A DNA stretch of 64,000 nucleotides from Bacteroidales bacterium. GTDB taxonomy: Bacteria; Bacteroidota; Bacteroidia; Bacteroidales; UBA932. Positions 1-9,135 of this stretch are shown one piece after another (the first letter of the stretch is position 1; every line of letters begins with the position of its first letter). The DNA lies in assembly GCA_017534745.1 (NCBI GenBank), contig JAFXVX010000001.1:1-64000 (forward strand), in the 5' to 3' direction. The position numbers and the translations under genes are program-made. A model generated the notes under the pieces. The model did not search any database and was not told the DNA's origin. It saw only the letters and a list, made by a program, of their open reading frames with translations.

Positions 1-132
1 CAACAGCAACAACAGCAACAGCAACAGGATCAACAGCAGGAGCAGAATCAGGATCAGCAGCAGGACCAACAGGAGCAACCGCAGGAGCAGCAGCCTCAGG
101 ACCAGCAGATTACTCCCCAGCAGGCCCAGCAG
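1..132 (+). repeat. CAG/CAA-rich low-complexity tract (poly-Gln)
   Basis: Irregular run of CAG, CAA and GAG/GAT codons coding the Gln-rich linker of the BatC tail. It is a simple-sequence tract that could vary in length between strains. Nothing suggests a mobile origin. Confidence 0.7.
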
Positions 133-234
133 ATGTTGCAGGCGATAGAGGCCAAGGAAAAGGAGACCCAGGACAAGGTCAACAAGGAAAAGGCCCTCCT
201 GCTCAAGTCAAGACAGAAGGAAAAGAATTGGTGA
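1..234 (+). CDS. batC: BatC-like TPR protein, C-terminal part only
   Basis: Open from the first base of the window in frame 1 and ending with TGA at 232-234, two bases before the next ATG. Only the last 77 residues are visible. The first ~45 are almost pure Gln with Asp, Glu and Pro, followed by a short helical stretch containing ITPQQAQQMLQAIE and a charged K/E-rich tail. This is the usual end of BatC, the TPR protein of the Bacteroides aerotolerance (Bat) operon: a Gln-rich linker followed by a short 'LQAI..KEK' helix. The TPR part lies outside the window. The assignment rests on this tail and on batD/batE following directly. Confidence 0.72.
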   Translation, partial: QQQQQQQQQDQQQEQNQDQQQDQQEQPQEQQPQDQQITPQQAQQMLQAIEAKEKETQDKVNKEKALLLKSRQKEKNW

Positions 235-235
235 T

Positions 236-2890
236 ATGGTAAAAAGACTCACAACCGCCATCGCGGCAATCCTACTATCTCTGGCGGCGCTCGCGCAGAG
301 CACCATCAAGGTGGATGTGCTTAATATAGTCGAGGCCAGCGAACGCTTCAATGTGGTGTTCGTGGTGGAAGGAGAGCATGCCCCGTCCGACTTTTCCTGG
401 GCCCCGACGGACGACTTCCAGCTCGTCTGGGGCCCCCAGAAGGGCTCGTCCACATCCATCCAGATGATTAACGGCAAAGTCACCCGTTCTTCCCAGAACA
501 CCTACACCTATATCCTTCTTCCAAAGCGTACAGGTACCTTCACCCTTCCGCCGGCAACGGCGACGGTGAAGGGCGAGACCATCCGTTCGCGTTCGTTCAC
601 TGTGGAAGTGGTCGGAGGAGGAGCGTCCTCCCAGCCGCAGGGCCAGCAGGCGGCACCTTCCGGCGGCGCTCCGCAGGAAAGCGCCCAGGCCCCTGCTTCT
701 GCCGCAGGCGAGGATATATTCCTCCGGTTTTCAATAGCGAAGAAGAACCTTGTGGTAGGGGAGCCCGTCACTGCGGTTCTCAAGCTCTACCAGAGGGCGG
801 ATATCGCCGGGTTCGAAGGGGCTAAGTTCCCTTCGTTCAACGGTTTCTGGAGCACCGAGACCGATGCTCCGACCAATGTGAGTTTCCAGAGAGAGCAGGT
901 CGGGAATAACATCTACAACGCGGCCGTCCTTCGCCGTTATGTCCTGATTCCGCAGAAATCCGGTGCTCTCCAGATCGACCCGGCGGAGTTGACATGCATA
1001 GTCAACGTCCGCTCCAGAAGGCCCCGCACAGGAAGCATATTTGACGATTTCTTCGGCGATGATTACACCCAGGCAAAGCGTACGGTGAAGACCGCTCCCG
1101 TGACGGTCAACGTCTCGCCGCTCCCTTCCGGAGCGCCCGCTTCGTTTACAGGCGGCGTGGGCTCATACAGCATCTCCGCGTCCCTCAGCAAGGATTCGCT
1201 CAAGACCCACGACGCGGCGTCGCTGCTTGTCACCGTTTCCGGCAGCGGAAACGTGACCCTGCTCGAAGCACCCAAGGTGCAGTTCCCTCCGGATTTCGAC
1301 ATATATGATATTAAGGCTACCCAAAAGACCGACAAGGCCGGCACTTCCGGCAGCAAGACCTTCGAGTATCCGTTCATCCCCCGCAGTGCCGGTGAATTCG
1401 TCATCGCTCCGGTGAAATTCTCCTGGTACGACATCAAGTCCGGCCGGTACGTGAGCGCTGCCACCGATTCCCTCCGGATATCGGTAGCTAAGGGCGCCGG
1501 CGGCGGAGGCGCCTCCCTTGAGGGCGGGCCCGCCGTGACCGTCGAACGCTCCGGCGTCAAGAACCTCGGCGAGGACATCCGCTTCCTCAAGACCAAGGCC
1601 CCTGCGGGAATGCCTGTCATTTCGAGCGAAGGCAAAGCCGGAGTCGAGAAATCTCATCTCCGCCTCTTCGCCGGCAGCGCCGGTTATTACGTCATCCTCG
1701 CGGTGTTGGCGCTTCTCGCCGGCCTCGCATGGGCGGGCCTGAGAAAGGTCGCGTCGATGAAGGCCGACGTCACGGCTACGCGGAGCCGGAAGGCCTCAAA
1801 GATGGCCCTCCGCCGGCTCCAGGCGGCCGAAGGTTTCCTCGCAAAAGGCTCCTATTCAGAGTTTTACGAGGAGCTCCACAGGGCTCTTCTCGGCTACGTC
1901 TCCGACAGGCTCGGCATCGATTTCGCCGACCAGACCAAGGAGAACATTCATGCTTCCCTAATCGAAAGGGGAGTCGGCGAGGACCTCGCAGACGAGTTCA
2001 CCTCACTTCTCGAAGAATGTGAAGAGGCCCGTTATTCCCCTTCGACAGGATCGGAATCCATGAAGGCCCACTACGACAGGGGTCTTTCCGTGATATCGTC
2101 CCTTGAACCCGTCATGAAAGGAAAATCAGTCAAGGGAGGAGCCGCTCTCATAGCGGTCCTTCTCCTCATCGCTCCGATGGCGGCGTCCGCCGAAGAGGCT
2201 TCCCTCTGGGATCAGGCTGTGCAGGCCTACACTGAAGGTCGTTACGAAGATTCCGAGGCACTCTTCGACAGCCTGGCCGAAGCCGGCTGCGACGATGCTG
2301 TCCTCTGGTATAACCTCGGAAACGCATCCTTCAAGGCCGGACAGACCGGGAAGGCCGTCCTTTGCTACGAGAGGGCTCTCCGCCGCAACCCCTCCGACCG
2401 CGACATCCGCTATAACCTCGAATTCGCCCGCGCCTCCACGCGCGACGAAATCACACCGGTGCCGGAGTTTGTCCTCCGCACATGGGCGAGAAAGGTTTCA
2501 TATATCTTCAGCTCCAGCATCTGGGCTGTCATCTCGATAGTGTTTTTCGCCGCGGCCCTCGCCCTGCTCCTGCTGTTCCTTCTCGGGAGGAGCGTGACGG
2601 CGCGCCGTTCCGGATTCTTCTCGGCGATTGCGGCCCTCGTGCTGTTCGCTCTCTCCCTCGGCTTCTCCCTGTCGCTCCGGCGGGATGCGCTGCGCACCGA
2701 CGAGGCCGTCGTGATGAAGGCCGTCTCGTCGGTGAGAAGTTCACCTTCCGAGGATTCCGCCAAGGACCTTTTCATCCTCCATGAAGGGACAAAGGTCCGC
2801 ATCCTTGAAAGAATCAGCGGCTACGACAACATATCCCTCGCTGACGGCCGTCAGGGATGGATTCTTGACAGTGATATTGAAATTATTTGA
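236..2890 (+). CDS. BatD-BatE fusion protein (aerotolerance operon)
   Basis: 884 residues. Residues 1-~21 are a signal peptide. Residues ~22-480 are the BatD oxygen-tolerance region with beta-rich repeats, including a Pro/Gln/Ala linker near 125-150. A membrane segment follows near 485-505 and a helical cytosolic domain runs to ~625. The frame then continues without a stop into a complete BatE: an in-frame ATG at 2114 (residue 627), a signal-like hydrophobic stretch ending APMAASAEE, two TPR units (YNLGNASFKAG, CYERALRRNPSD), two membrane helices and a C-terminal SH3-like domain ending at 884. batD and batE are separate genes in Bacteroides, so this is a fusion. Internal initiation at 2114 could still yield free BatE. 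Bat proteins are linked to oxidative-stress tolerance and envelope function; the mechanism is not known. Confidence 0.85.
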   Translation: MVKRLTTAIAAILLSLAALAQSTIKVDVLNIVEASERFNVVFVVEGEHAPSDFSWAPTDDFQLVWGPQKGSSTSIQMINGKVTRSSQNTYTYILLPKRTGTFTLPPATATVKGETIRSRSFTVEVVGGGASSQPQGQQAAPSGGAPQESAQAPASAAGEDIFLRFSIAKKNLVVGEPVTAVLKLYQRADIAGFEGAKFPSFNGFWSTETDAPTNVSFQREQVGNNIYNAAVLRRYVLIPQKSGALQIDPAELTCIVNVRSRRPRTGSIFDDFFGDDYTQAKRTVKTAPVTVNVSPLPSGAPASFTGGVGSYSISASLSKDSLKTHDAASLLVTVSGSGNVTLLEAPKVQFPPDFDIYDIKATQKTDKAGTSGSKTFEYPFIPRSAGEFVIAPVKFSWYDIKSGRYVSAATDSLRISVAKGAGGGGASLEGGPAVTVERSGVKNLGEDIRFLKTKAPAGMPVISSEGKAGVEKSHLRLFAGSAGYYVILAVLALLAGLAWAGLRKVASMKADVTATRSRKASKMALRRLQAAEGFLAKGSYSEFYEELHRALLGYVSDRLGIDFADQTKENIHASLIERGVGEDLADEFTSLLEECEEARYSPSTGSESMKAHYDRGLSVISSLEPVMKGKSVKGGAALIAVLLLIAPMAASAEEASLWDQAVQAYTEGRYEDSEALFDSLAEAGCDDAVLWYNLGNASFKAGQTGKAVLCYERALRRNPSDRDIRYNLEFARASTRDEITPVPEFVLRTWARKVSYIFSSSIWAVISIVFFAAALALLLLFLLGRSVTARRSGFFSAIAALVLFALSLGFSLSLRRDALRTDEAVVMKAVSSVRSSPSEDSAKDLFILHEGTKVRILERISGYDNISLADGRQGWILDSDIEII

Positions 2891-2892
2891 TA

Positions 2893-5800
2893 ATGAAAAA
2901 GTTATACCTTCTTCCTATCCTTATGTCAATCGTTTCTACGGCCTGCGCCGCCGAAGATTGGCAGGACCCTTCAGTGTTTGAGCGCAACCGGCTTCCGATG
3001 GCTTCCACCTTTACGACGGACCAGCAGAAGACCATCTCCCTGGAGGGAATCTGGGCTTTTAACTTCTGTGAAAACCCTTCTTTGAGGGCGAAGGGCTTTG
3101 AGGCGGTCGGCTACGACGATTCCGCATGGGGCGAGATCCCGGTGCCGGGCCTGTGGGAGCTCTGCGGCTACGGGGATCCGATGTATGTCAACATCGACTA
3201 TCCCTGGAGGGGCCACTACGAAAACAATCCTCCGATTGTCCCTGAGGAACACAACCACGTCGGCCAGTACCGCAAGGAGGTATTCATCGACAGCGCCTGG
3301 CAGGGAAAGCAGATCTGCCTCTGCATCGGCAGTGCGACATCAAATGTCCGTGTTTTCGTCAACGGCAGGGAAGTCGGTTACAGTCAGGATTCCAAGCTGG
3401 AAGCCCGTTTCGACATAACTAAATTCGTGAAGCCCGGCGAGGAGAACACAATTGCTCTCGAGATCTTCCGCTGGTGCGACGGGACTTACCTGGAGGATCA
3501 GGATTTCTGGCGCTTCAGCGGCATCGCCCGCGGGGCCTACCTCTACACGAGGGAGCCCCGGCGGCTTGAGAATGTCCGTATTACGGCTGACAGCAAGGGA
3601 AATGTTAAATTCCACGCGGAATTCTCGAAGGGAATTACAGAGATCAGTTTTGGATCCGTGACCCCGGAGGGTATTGAAATGGGGCGCCACATCTACAGTG
3701 GCCATTTTAAGAAAGGCCCTGACGGCAATCATTACATCGATGCCGAGTACAAAGCGGAGGGACAGATCAGGCCATGGACTGCCGAGACCCCTGTCCTATA
3801 CACAATGAATGTCTCCGTCTCCGACAAGGACGGCCTCTGCGAAAGCACATCCATCCGTTACGGCTTCCGCGATGTCCGCATCGAGGGCGCCCAGCTCCTT
3901 GTCAACGGCAAGCCGGTGCTCATCAAGGGAGTGGACCGCCACGAGCTCAGCCCCTACCACGGGTACAACGTGACCCGTGAGGAGATGATTCGTGATATAA
4001 AGATATTCAAAAAGCTCAATATCAATGCGGTGCGAACCTGCCATTATCCGGATGACCCGCAGTGGTATGACCTCTGCGACGAATACGGCATCTATGTCCT
4101 CGACGAGGGCAATATAGAGTCTCACGGCATGGGGTATGACCCGGACAAGACGCTTGCGAACAATCCTCTCTTCAAGGATGCACACCTTGAGAGGGACCGC
4201 AGGATGGTCCTGCGTGATTTCAACCATCCTTCAATTATTATATGGAGTATGGGCAACGAGGCCGGCAACGGCAGCAATTTCACAGCCTGCTACAAGTGGA
4301 TAAAGGAATTCGACCCATCCAGGCCCGTCCATTACGAAAGGGCTGAGGGCGGAGACAACACGGACATTATGTGTCCGATGTACGCCACCCCGCAGCGCTG
4401 TGAGGACTACTGCCTGTCCAATCCCACGAAGCCCCTCATCCAGTGCGAATATGCCCACGCCATGGGCAATTCGATGGGCAATTTCAAGGAATACTGGGAC
4501 CTTGTCCGCAAGTATCCCGCCTACCAGGGCGGCTTTATCTGGGATTTCCAGGACCAGGCACTCCTGTGGCCATCTTCCGATGAGGGTACGGATCATATCT
4601 TCGCATTCGGCGGTGACTTTAATGAATACGACCCTTCGGACGGCTCGTTCAACTGCAACGGCGTCGTGGCGGCCGACCGCTCCTTCCACCCTCACGCCTA
4701 TGAGGTGCGTTACCAGTACCAGGACATCCACACAAAACTTTTGAGCTCGGAGGTCAATTATCAGGTGTCCGTCTTCAACGAATTCTTCTTCAAGAACCTG
4801 TCGGAGTACAAGATGGAGTGGAGCGTCGAGGCGGCCGGCAGGCGCCTTGCCGGCGGTGTCGTTGAGGACCTCAATGTCGCGCCGCAGGGGAGCGCTTCCG
4901 TGACCCTCGGCCGGAGCGTTGCTCTTCCCGCCGGCTCCGACGCAGTCCTCACTGTCAGGTACCTTCTAAAGAAGGCGACGCCTCTTCAGGACGCTATGGA
5001 GCAGGTGGCCTATGATCAGTTTGTCCTTTCAGAATCCCCTAAGGGAGTCAAGGCGCCGGCCTCGGTCGCAGCTGCTTTCAAGGGGGCGGTGAGCGGGGCG
5101 ACGTATTCCGGCACTTTCGGCCGTCACCGCTGGGAGGCCGTCTTCTTCGACGGCGCTCTGACAAGTTACTCCCTCGACGGGAAGCAGATGCTTTCGGAAC
5201 CCCTTGTACCCAACTTCTGGAGGGCTCTTGTCGAGAACGATATGGGGGCCAAACTTCATGACAAATGGGGTGTCTGGCGCAATCCTGAGCTCAAGGTCAA
5301 GAATTTTACGGCTTCTGCCGAAGGCGTGAAGGTTGAGTACGAGCCGTTCGGCGGTGCGACCGTCGTGATGGAATACACCGTCGGCAGCGACGGGCAGATT
5401 CTTGTGAAGGAGACCCTTCGCGACGCGGGCGGCCTTGCAGATATGCCGCCAATGTTCCGCTTCGGCATGAAATTCACCATGCCGGGCGAGTATTCCACCG
5501 TCGATTTCTTCGGCTATGGCCCGTGGGAGAACTACACAGACCGCCGCAGTGCCGCCCTCCTCGGCCACTATGTGCAGAGGGTTGAGGATCAGTACCACTA
5601 CGGCTATGTCCGCACTCAGGAGTCCGGCACCCACACCGGCCTGCGCTGGTTCAGGGTTCTCAATGACGCTGGTACTGGCCTGGAAATCAAGGGTGAAGAC
5701 TATTTCTCGGCGTCCGCTATCCCGTTCAGTATCGAGGAACTCGACTGCACATGGAATGGCACTCCGGAGAGGGCGAACACGACCAATAAACAGGTTGGGG

Positions 5801-6000
5801 AGCCCCGTCATTCCCTTTCTCTCAAGGCCCGAGCCTTCGAGAATATGCGCTCCAAAGGCAAGACCTGCGTCTGCTTCGAGGCTAGACAGGCCGGCGTCGG
5901 CGGAATTAACTCATGGAGCAAACTCCCTCTGGAGCCTTACCTGATAAAGGCTCAGCCTTATGAGTTTACTTACTCAATATCACCTGTAATCGAAAGGTGA
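2893..6000 (+). CDS. GH2 beta-galactosidase (LacZ-like)
   Basis: 1035 residues from ATG 2893, two bases after the BatD-E stop; an in-frame TTG at 2887 is less likely. The N-terminal signal peptide ends near ACAAED, so the enzyme is exported; a lipoprotein form is possible through STAC. The order is that of LacZ: jelly-roll sugar-binding domain, Ig-like domain, TIM barrel, second Ig-like domain, C-terminal beta-galactosidase small chain. The acid/base Glu456 lies in WSMGNEAGNG and the nucleophile Glu519 in QCEYAHAMGNS, matching E. coli E461 and E537. It probably hydrolyses beta-galactosides of dietary or host glycans in the periplasm. It does not sit in a recognisable PUL with SusC/SusD. The tight spacing suggests co-transcription with the Bat genes, an odd pairing. 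Confidence 0.93.
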   Translation: MKKLYLLPILMSIVSTACAAEDWQDPSVFERNRLPMASTFTTDQQKTISLEGIWAFNFCENPSLRAKGFEAVGYDDSAWGEIPVPGLWELCGYGDPMYVNIDYPWRGHYENNPPIVPEEHNHVGQYRKEVFIDSAWQGKQICLCIGSATSNVRVFVNGREVGYSQDSKLEARFDITKFVKPGEENTIALEIFRWCDGTYLEDQDFWRFSGIARGAYLYTREPRRLENVRITADSKGNVKFHAEFSKGITEISFGSVTPEGIEMGRHIYSGHFKKGPDGNHYIDAEYKAEGQIRPWTAETPVLYTMNVSVSDKDGLCESTSIRYGFRDVRIEGAQLLVNGKPVLIKGVDRHELSPYHGYNVTREEMIRDIKIFKKLNINAVRTCHYPDDPQWYDLCDEYGIYVLDEGNIESHGMGYDPDKTLANNPLFKDAHLERDRRMVLRDFNHPSIIIWSMGNEAGNGSNFTACYKWIKEFDPSRPVHYERAEGGDNTDIMCPMYATPQRCEDYCLSNPTKPLIQCEYAHAMGNSMGNFKEYWDLVRKYPAYQGGFIWDFQDQALLWPSSDEGTDHIFAFGGDFNEYDPSDGSFNCNGVVAADRSFHPHAYEVRYQYQDIHTKLLSSEVNYQVSVFNEFFFKNLSEYKMEWSVEAAGRRLAGGVVEDLNVAPQGSASVTLGRSVALPAGSDAVLTVRYLLKKATPLQDAMEQVAYDQFVLSESPKGVKAPASVAAAFKGAVSGATYSGTFGRHRWEAVFFDGALTSYSLDGKQMLSEPLVPNFWRALVENDMGAKLHDKWGVWRNPELKVKNFTASAEGVKVEYEPFGGATVVMEYTVGSDGQILVKETLRDAGGLADMPPMFRFGMKFTMPGEYSTVDFFGYGPWENYTDRRSAALLGHYVQRVEDQYHYGYVRTQESGTHTGLRWFRVLNDAGTGLEIKGEDYFSASAIPFSIEELDCTWNGTPERANTTNKQVGEPRHSLSLKARAFENMRSKGKTCVCFEARQAGVGGINSWSKLPLEPYLIKAQPYEFTYSISPVIER

Positions 6001-6018
6001 TACTCCCTTCCGGATAGG

Positions 6019-6040
6019 CCGGCCCATCCGTCCGGGCCGG
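6019..6040 (+). terminator. GC-rich hairpin after the galactosidase gene
   Basis: Seven-base-pair perfect stem CCGGCCC/GGGCCGG with an eight-base loop, 19 bases after the stop. No U-tract follows, so it is at best a weak or assisted terminator, or an mRNA-stabilising hairpin. Confidence 0.4.
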
Positions 6041-6106
6041 TAAATCCATAAATACTATATGCGACAGGCCATGGCATGGGGCTGTCGCAAAATAACTGCA
6101 TTTCTG

Positions 6107-8074
6107 ATGAAAACAAAAATTACCCATGCCGCCATTGCCCTGCTCATAGCCGGGCTGGCTATCGCCTGCGCCTCATCCCGCAAGGCCAGGAATCTTTCGA
6201 GGGAGAACGTTGCCGCGACTCTCTCCCTTTCCAACAACTATGAGAGCGACCTTCCGGAGCTCCACATCGACAAGGCCCGCCGCGACACTTTTGAAGTGAC
6301 GGGCGAAGATGGCGAGAAGATACTCATCATGAACGCCGTAAAGGATGAGGAGACCGGCGAGATGGTCGCCACCGATGTGCTGCAGGCCGCCGTAGTGACG
6401 GCGCGGTTCCGCAACATCGCGGAGCGCCACGGCAAGGTCGATCTCCGCTTCCAGATCACTGTTCCTGCAGCAATGCAGGACAGCAGGTGGCAGGTGCGCT
6501 TTAACCCTGACATGTTTGTACAGGAGGACAGCGTCCGGCTTGATCCCGTGATCATCACGGGCAGGGGATACCGTGAGCGCCAGCTGAAGGGCTACGAGCG
6601 CTATAACCGTTTCCTCTCGTCGATTGTCACGGATTCCACCATGTTCATCGACGGTAAGGCCCTTGAGATATTCCTGAAGCGGAACATTCCTGAGTTGTAT
6701 GCCCTCAAAACGGACTCAACAGAGGTCTCCGACGAGCGCTTCCGTTCCATCTACGGCGTCACTGCGAAGGATGCCGTGGCCCACTACACCAACCGTTTCC
6801 GTATAAAACAAAACGAAAAGAGGAAGGGGATGAAGGACAGGATGTATGCCCGTTACGTGAAGGTTCCGGTGGTGACCGAGGGGATACGGCTCGATACTGT
6901 GATAGTCTCCTCCGGAGGGGATTTCACATACGAGTACGTCCAGACTATCAACACCAGGCCGAAACTTTCCAAGGTCTTGGTGAAACTCTCCGGCGGCATC
7001 TATGAGGAGGACCGCAGTGTCTATACGATTCCTTCCAGCGAACCGCTGACGTTCTATATCAGTTCCATTTCTTCCTTCCTGGATCCGTCGGAGCGGTATA
7101 AAACCATGGTGATAGAGCGCCGCGCGACGGCGAATACGGCATGCTACATAGCATTCCGACCGGGGAGGGCAGAGGTCGATGAGGGTTTCTCGGGCAATCA
7201 TTTCGAAATCTCCCGGATAAAGGGGAACCTTGAGAGCCTTGTGGAAAACCGGGAGTTCGACCTCGACTCAATAATGGTCACGGCCTCCTGTTCGCCGGAG
7301 GGAAGCTATAGGCTGAATACCAGGCTTGCATCCGACCGTTCTTCCTCTGTGTCAGAGTACTTCCGGAAATACATCAGGCACTGCCGTGATTCGCTCAGGC
7401 GCAGCGAAGGACTTTCTTACAATCTGGACGAGACCTATGAGGATCCGGCGAAGGGGAAGCCGCAGAAGATACGGTTCATACCGGCAAGCAATCCCGAGAA
7501 TTGGGACTACCTGGGCGTCCTCGTTGAGGCCGACACCGTGATGACCTCAGCCGAAAAGGAGGATTTCCGGCGCCGTCTTTCCGTAAAGGACCCCGACGAG
7601 AGGGAACGTCAGATGGCCTTGCAGCCCTATTATCGGCATCTTCGCGAGGTGCTGTATCCCCGTCTCCGCACCGTTCGGTTCGACTTCTTTCTCCATCGCC
7701 GGGGGATGGTCAAGGACACCGTCCACACGACGGTTCTCGACACGACCTATATGCTTGGCGTCCAGGCTCTTTCCGACCGCGACTACGAGACGGCGGTGAC
7801 TCTTCTGCGCCCCTATCGCGACTTCAACGCCGCCGTCGCCCTCACCGCCCTGGACTACAACATTTCCGCAATGGAGATCCTCCGCAAACTACCTGTGACG
7901 GACAGGACCGAGTACCTCTCCGCCATCCTCCATTCCCGCCTCGGTGATGACAGGGAGGCCGTCCAGCACTACCTCAACGCCGTTGCCCTCAACCACTCCT
8001 ACGTCTATCGCGGCAACCTGGACCCCGAAATCTCCGTCCTCATCAAAAAATATCGCCTCAACTCCGACGAATAA
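6107..8074 (+). CDS. OmpA-like/TPR outer-envelope lipoprotein
   Basis: Start chosen at ATG 6107 because it gives a clean lipoprotein signal (MKTKITHAAIALLIAGLAIAC, Cys at ~21); the reading frame opens at 6059. 655 residues. The middle is beta-rich and unrecognised. Around residues 385-425 there is an OmpA-like stretch (VTASCSPEGSYRLNTRLASDRSSSV) resembling the family's peptidoglycan-binding helix, where the usual text is 'A.SPEGS...N..LS..RA..V'. The last ~120 residues are TPR-like (DYETAVTLLRPYRDFNAAVAL, DDREAVQHYLNAVALN). Probably a periplasm-facing lipoprotein that contacts the cell wall. No neighbour points to a process. Bacteroidota have many such OmpA/TPR lipoproteins without assigned function. 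Confidence 0.6.
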   Translation: MKTKITHAAIALLIAGLAIACASSRKARNLSRENVAATLSLSNNYESDLPELHIDKARRDTFEVTGEDGEKILIMNAVKDEETGEMVATDVLQAAVVTARFRNIAERHGKVDLRFQITVPAAMQDSRWQVRFNPDMFVQEDSVRLDPVIITGRGYRERQLKGYERYNRFLSSIVTDSTMFIDGKALEIFLKRNIPELYALKTDSTEVSDERFRSIYGVTAKDAVAHYTNRFRIKQNEKRKGMKDRMYARYVKVPVVTEGIRLDTVIVSSGGDFTYEYVQTINTRPKLSKVLVKLSGGIYEEDRSVYTIPSSEPLTFYISSISSFLDPSERYKTMVIERRATANTACYIAFRPGRAEVDEGFSGNHFEISRIKGNLESLVENREFDLDSIMVTASCSPEGSYRLNTRLASDRSSSVSEYFRKYIRHCRDSLRRSEGLSYNLDETYEDPAKGKPQKIRFIPASNPENWDYLGVLVEADTVMTSAEKEDFRRRLSVKDPDERERQMALQPYYRHLREVLYPRLRTVRFDFFLHRRGMVKDTVHTTVLDTTYMLGVQALSDRDYETAVTLLRPYRDFNAAVALTALDYNISAMEILRKLPVTDRTEYLSAILHSRLGDDREAVQHYLNAVALNHSYVYRGNLDPEISVLIKKYRLNSDE

Positions 8075-8114
8075 CGCCATTTTTTTGGAAGACCACTAAG
8101 AAAAGAACTGATCA

Positions 8115-9038
8115 ATGAAACAATTCGTTTGGAGGACTATGCCATCCGGCAGTCAAGTAAGGGTGGTGCCATTCCATATCAGCATGGAAGGAATGGAGAA
8201 AGTCATCCTGTGTCGGGATGAGAAAGACTATGATGCGATGGTGAAAATTATATGCGTGGCGGCGAGGCGCTGTAATACCATTGTAATAATATATGCTGTC
8301 GTATCAAACCATAGCCATATCGCTGTCCTGGCTGCGAGCCAGGCCGATGCCGACCGATATGGGCAGGAGGTGAAAAGGATGTACTCTATGTGGTTCAGCC
8401 GCCGGTATGGTGAGAAGTCCGCTTTGCGGCATACGGATGTGAAAGCCCTCTGGTTGGACAGTGACTGGTATATCCGGAATGCCCTTGCATATATTCCGAG
8501 AAATGCTCTGGATAATGGGTGTAGTGTGTCAAGCTATAAATGGTCATCGTACGGGGCTGTGTTCCAGGGCGGTATGAGCCTACGCCCTGGTTTGAAAAGG
8601 GTGTCGGAGTTGCGAAAAAGGGAACGGGAGCAGATAATGCACACCGGGGATGATCTCAGTGATGTCCCGTGGTTGATTGATGAAAACGGGGAACTTGATC
8701 CGGGAAGCTTTTGTGATGTGCAGTTTCTGGAACAGGCATTCAACAATGATCCGGCATTTTTTCTCAAGACAGTAGGTGGTCAGAATGCTGCAGAGGTTCA
8801 TCAGAAACTGATAGATCTGCCAAGAAAAATGCTGACTGATGCCGATTTTCTTCTGAGTGTAAACGATGTATGCCAGAGATGGTTCCAAAGACCTCTTCAG
8901 GAATTGTCCATAGAGAAAAAAGCCAGGATTATTCCATACCTGTGGAGGACAATGAAGACGACAGTCCCTCAACTGGCAAGAACTTTTGGACTGGAAAGGG
9001 CACTGATTGCCTCATTCTTGGGGAAGGTCGGATTTTAA
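8115..9038 (+). CDS. RAYT-like Y1/HUH transposase (TnpA-REP family)
   Basis: 307 residues. The N-terminal half has the Y1 nuclease fold signature: an early beta strand VRVVPFHIS, the metal-binding HUH-type motif SNHSHIAVL (His-Ser-His), and a helix with the likely catalytic Tyr in ALAYIPRNAL followed by SSYKWSSYGAV, the hallmark tail of REP-associated tyrosine transposases. The C-terminal ~130 residues end in a helix-turn-helix-like stretch (TTVPQLARTFGLERALIASFL). RAYTs nick and join single-stranded hairpins and are normally single-copy domesticated genes associated with REP palindromes. The gene is visibly richer in A/T than its neighbours, which points to transfer. Its last six sense codons form the left arm of a long hairpin (9018-9130). 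Confidence 0.85.
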   Translation: MKQFVWRTMPSGSQVRVVPFHISMEGMEKVILCRDEKDYDAMVKIICVAARRCNTIVIIYAVVSNHSHIAVLAASQADADRYGQEVKRMYSMWFSRRYGEKSALRHTDVKALWLDSDWYIRNALAYIPRNALDNGCSVSSYKWSSYGAVFQGGMSLRPGLKRVSELRKREREQIMHTGDDLSDVPWLIDENGELDPGSFCDVQFLEQAFNNDPAFFLKTVGGQNAAEVHQKLIDLPRKMLTDADFLLSVNDVCQRWFQRPLQELSIEKKARIIPYLWRTMKTTVPQLARTFGLERALIASFLGKVGF

Positions 9039-9130
9039 CCTCTGGACCTTCCCCACGGGAATGGCCGTTCAGCGCTTGTGCTAGCGAATCGACGGTGAAG
9101 GTCCCGCCACCGAAATCCGACCTTCCCCAA
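9018..9130. repeat. Long multi-segment hairpin at the RAYT 3' end (candidate REP/BIME)
   Basis: Outer arms 9018-9035 and 9113-9130 are an exact 18-bp inverted repeat (arm begins TTGGGGAAGGTCGGATTT). Nested inside are perfect pairs 9044-9051/9097-9104 (GGACCTTC/GAAGGTCC), 9065-9068/9092-9095 and 9073-9076/9083-9086, so the whole 113 bases can fold into one rod with an apical loop. An alternative hairpin 9020-9029/9045-9054 exists. The left arm lies within the transposase coding sequence and next to its stop. Confidence 0.82.
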
Positions 9131-9135
9131 AGCCC

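Noticed and set aside
1..132. CAG/CAA tract as a CRISPR or tandem regulatory repeat
   Set aside because: No spacers and no constant repeat unit; it is the Gln-rich coding linker of BatC.
9018..9130. Retron msr/msd or attC-like cassette
   Set aside because: No reverse transcriptase or integron integrase is nearby; the adjacent HUH transposase explains a palindrome better.
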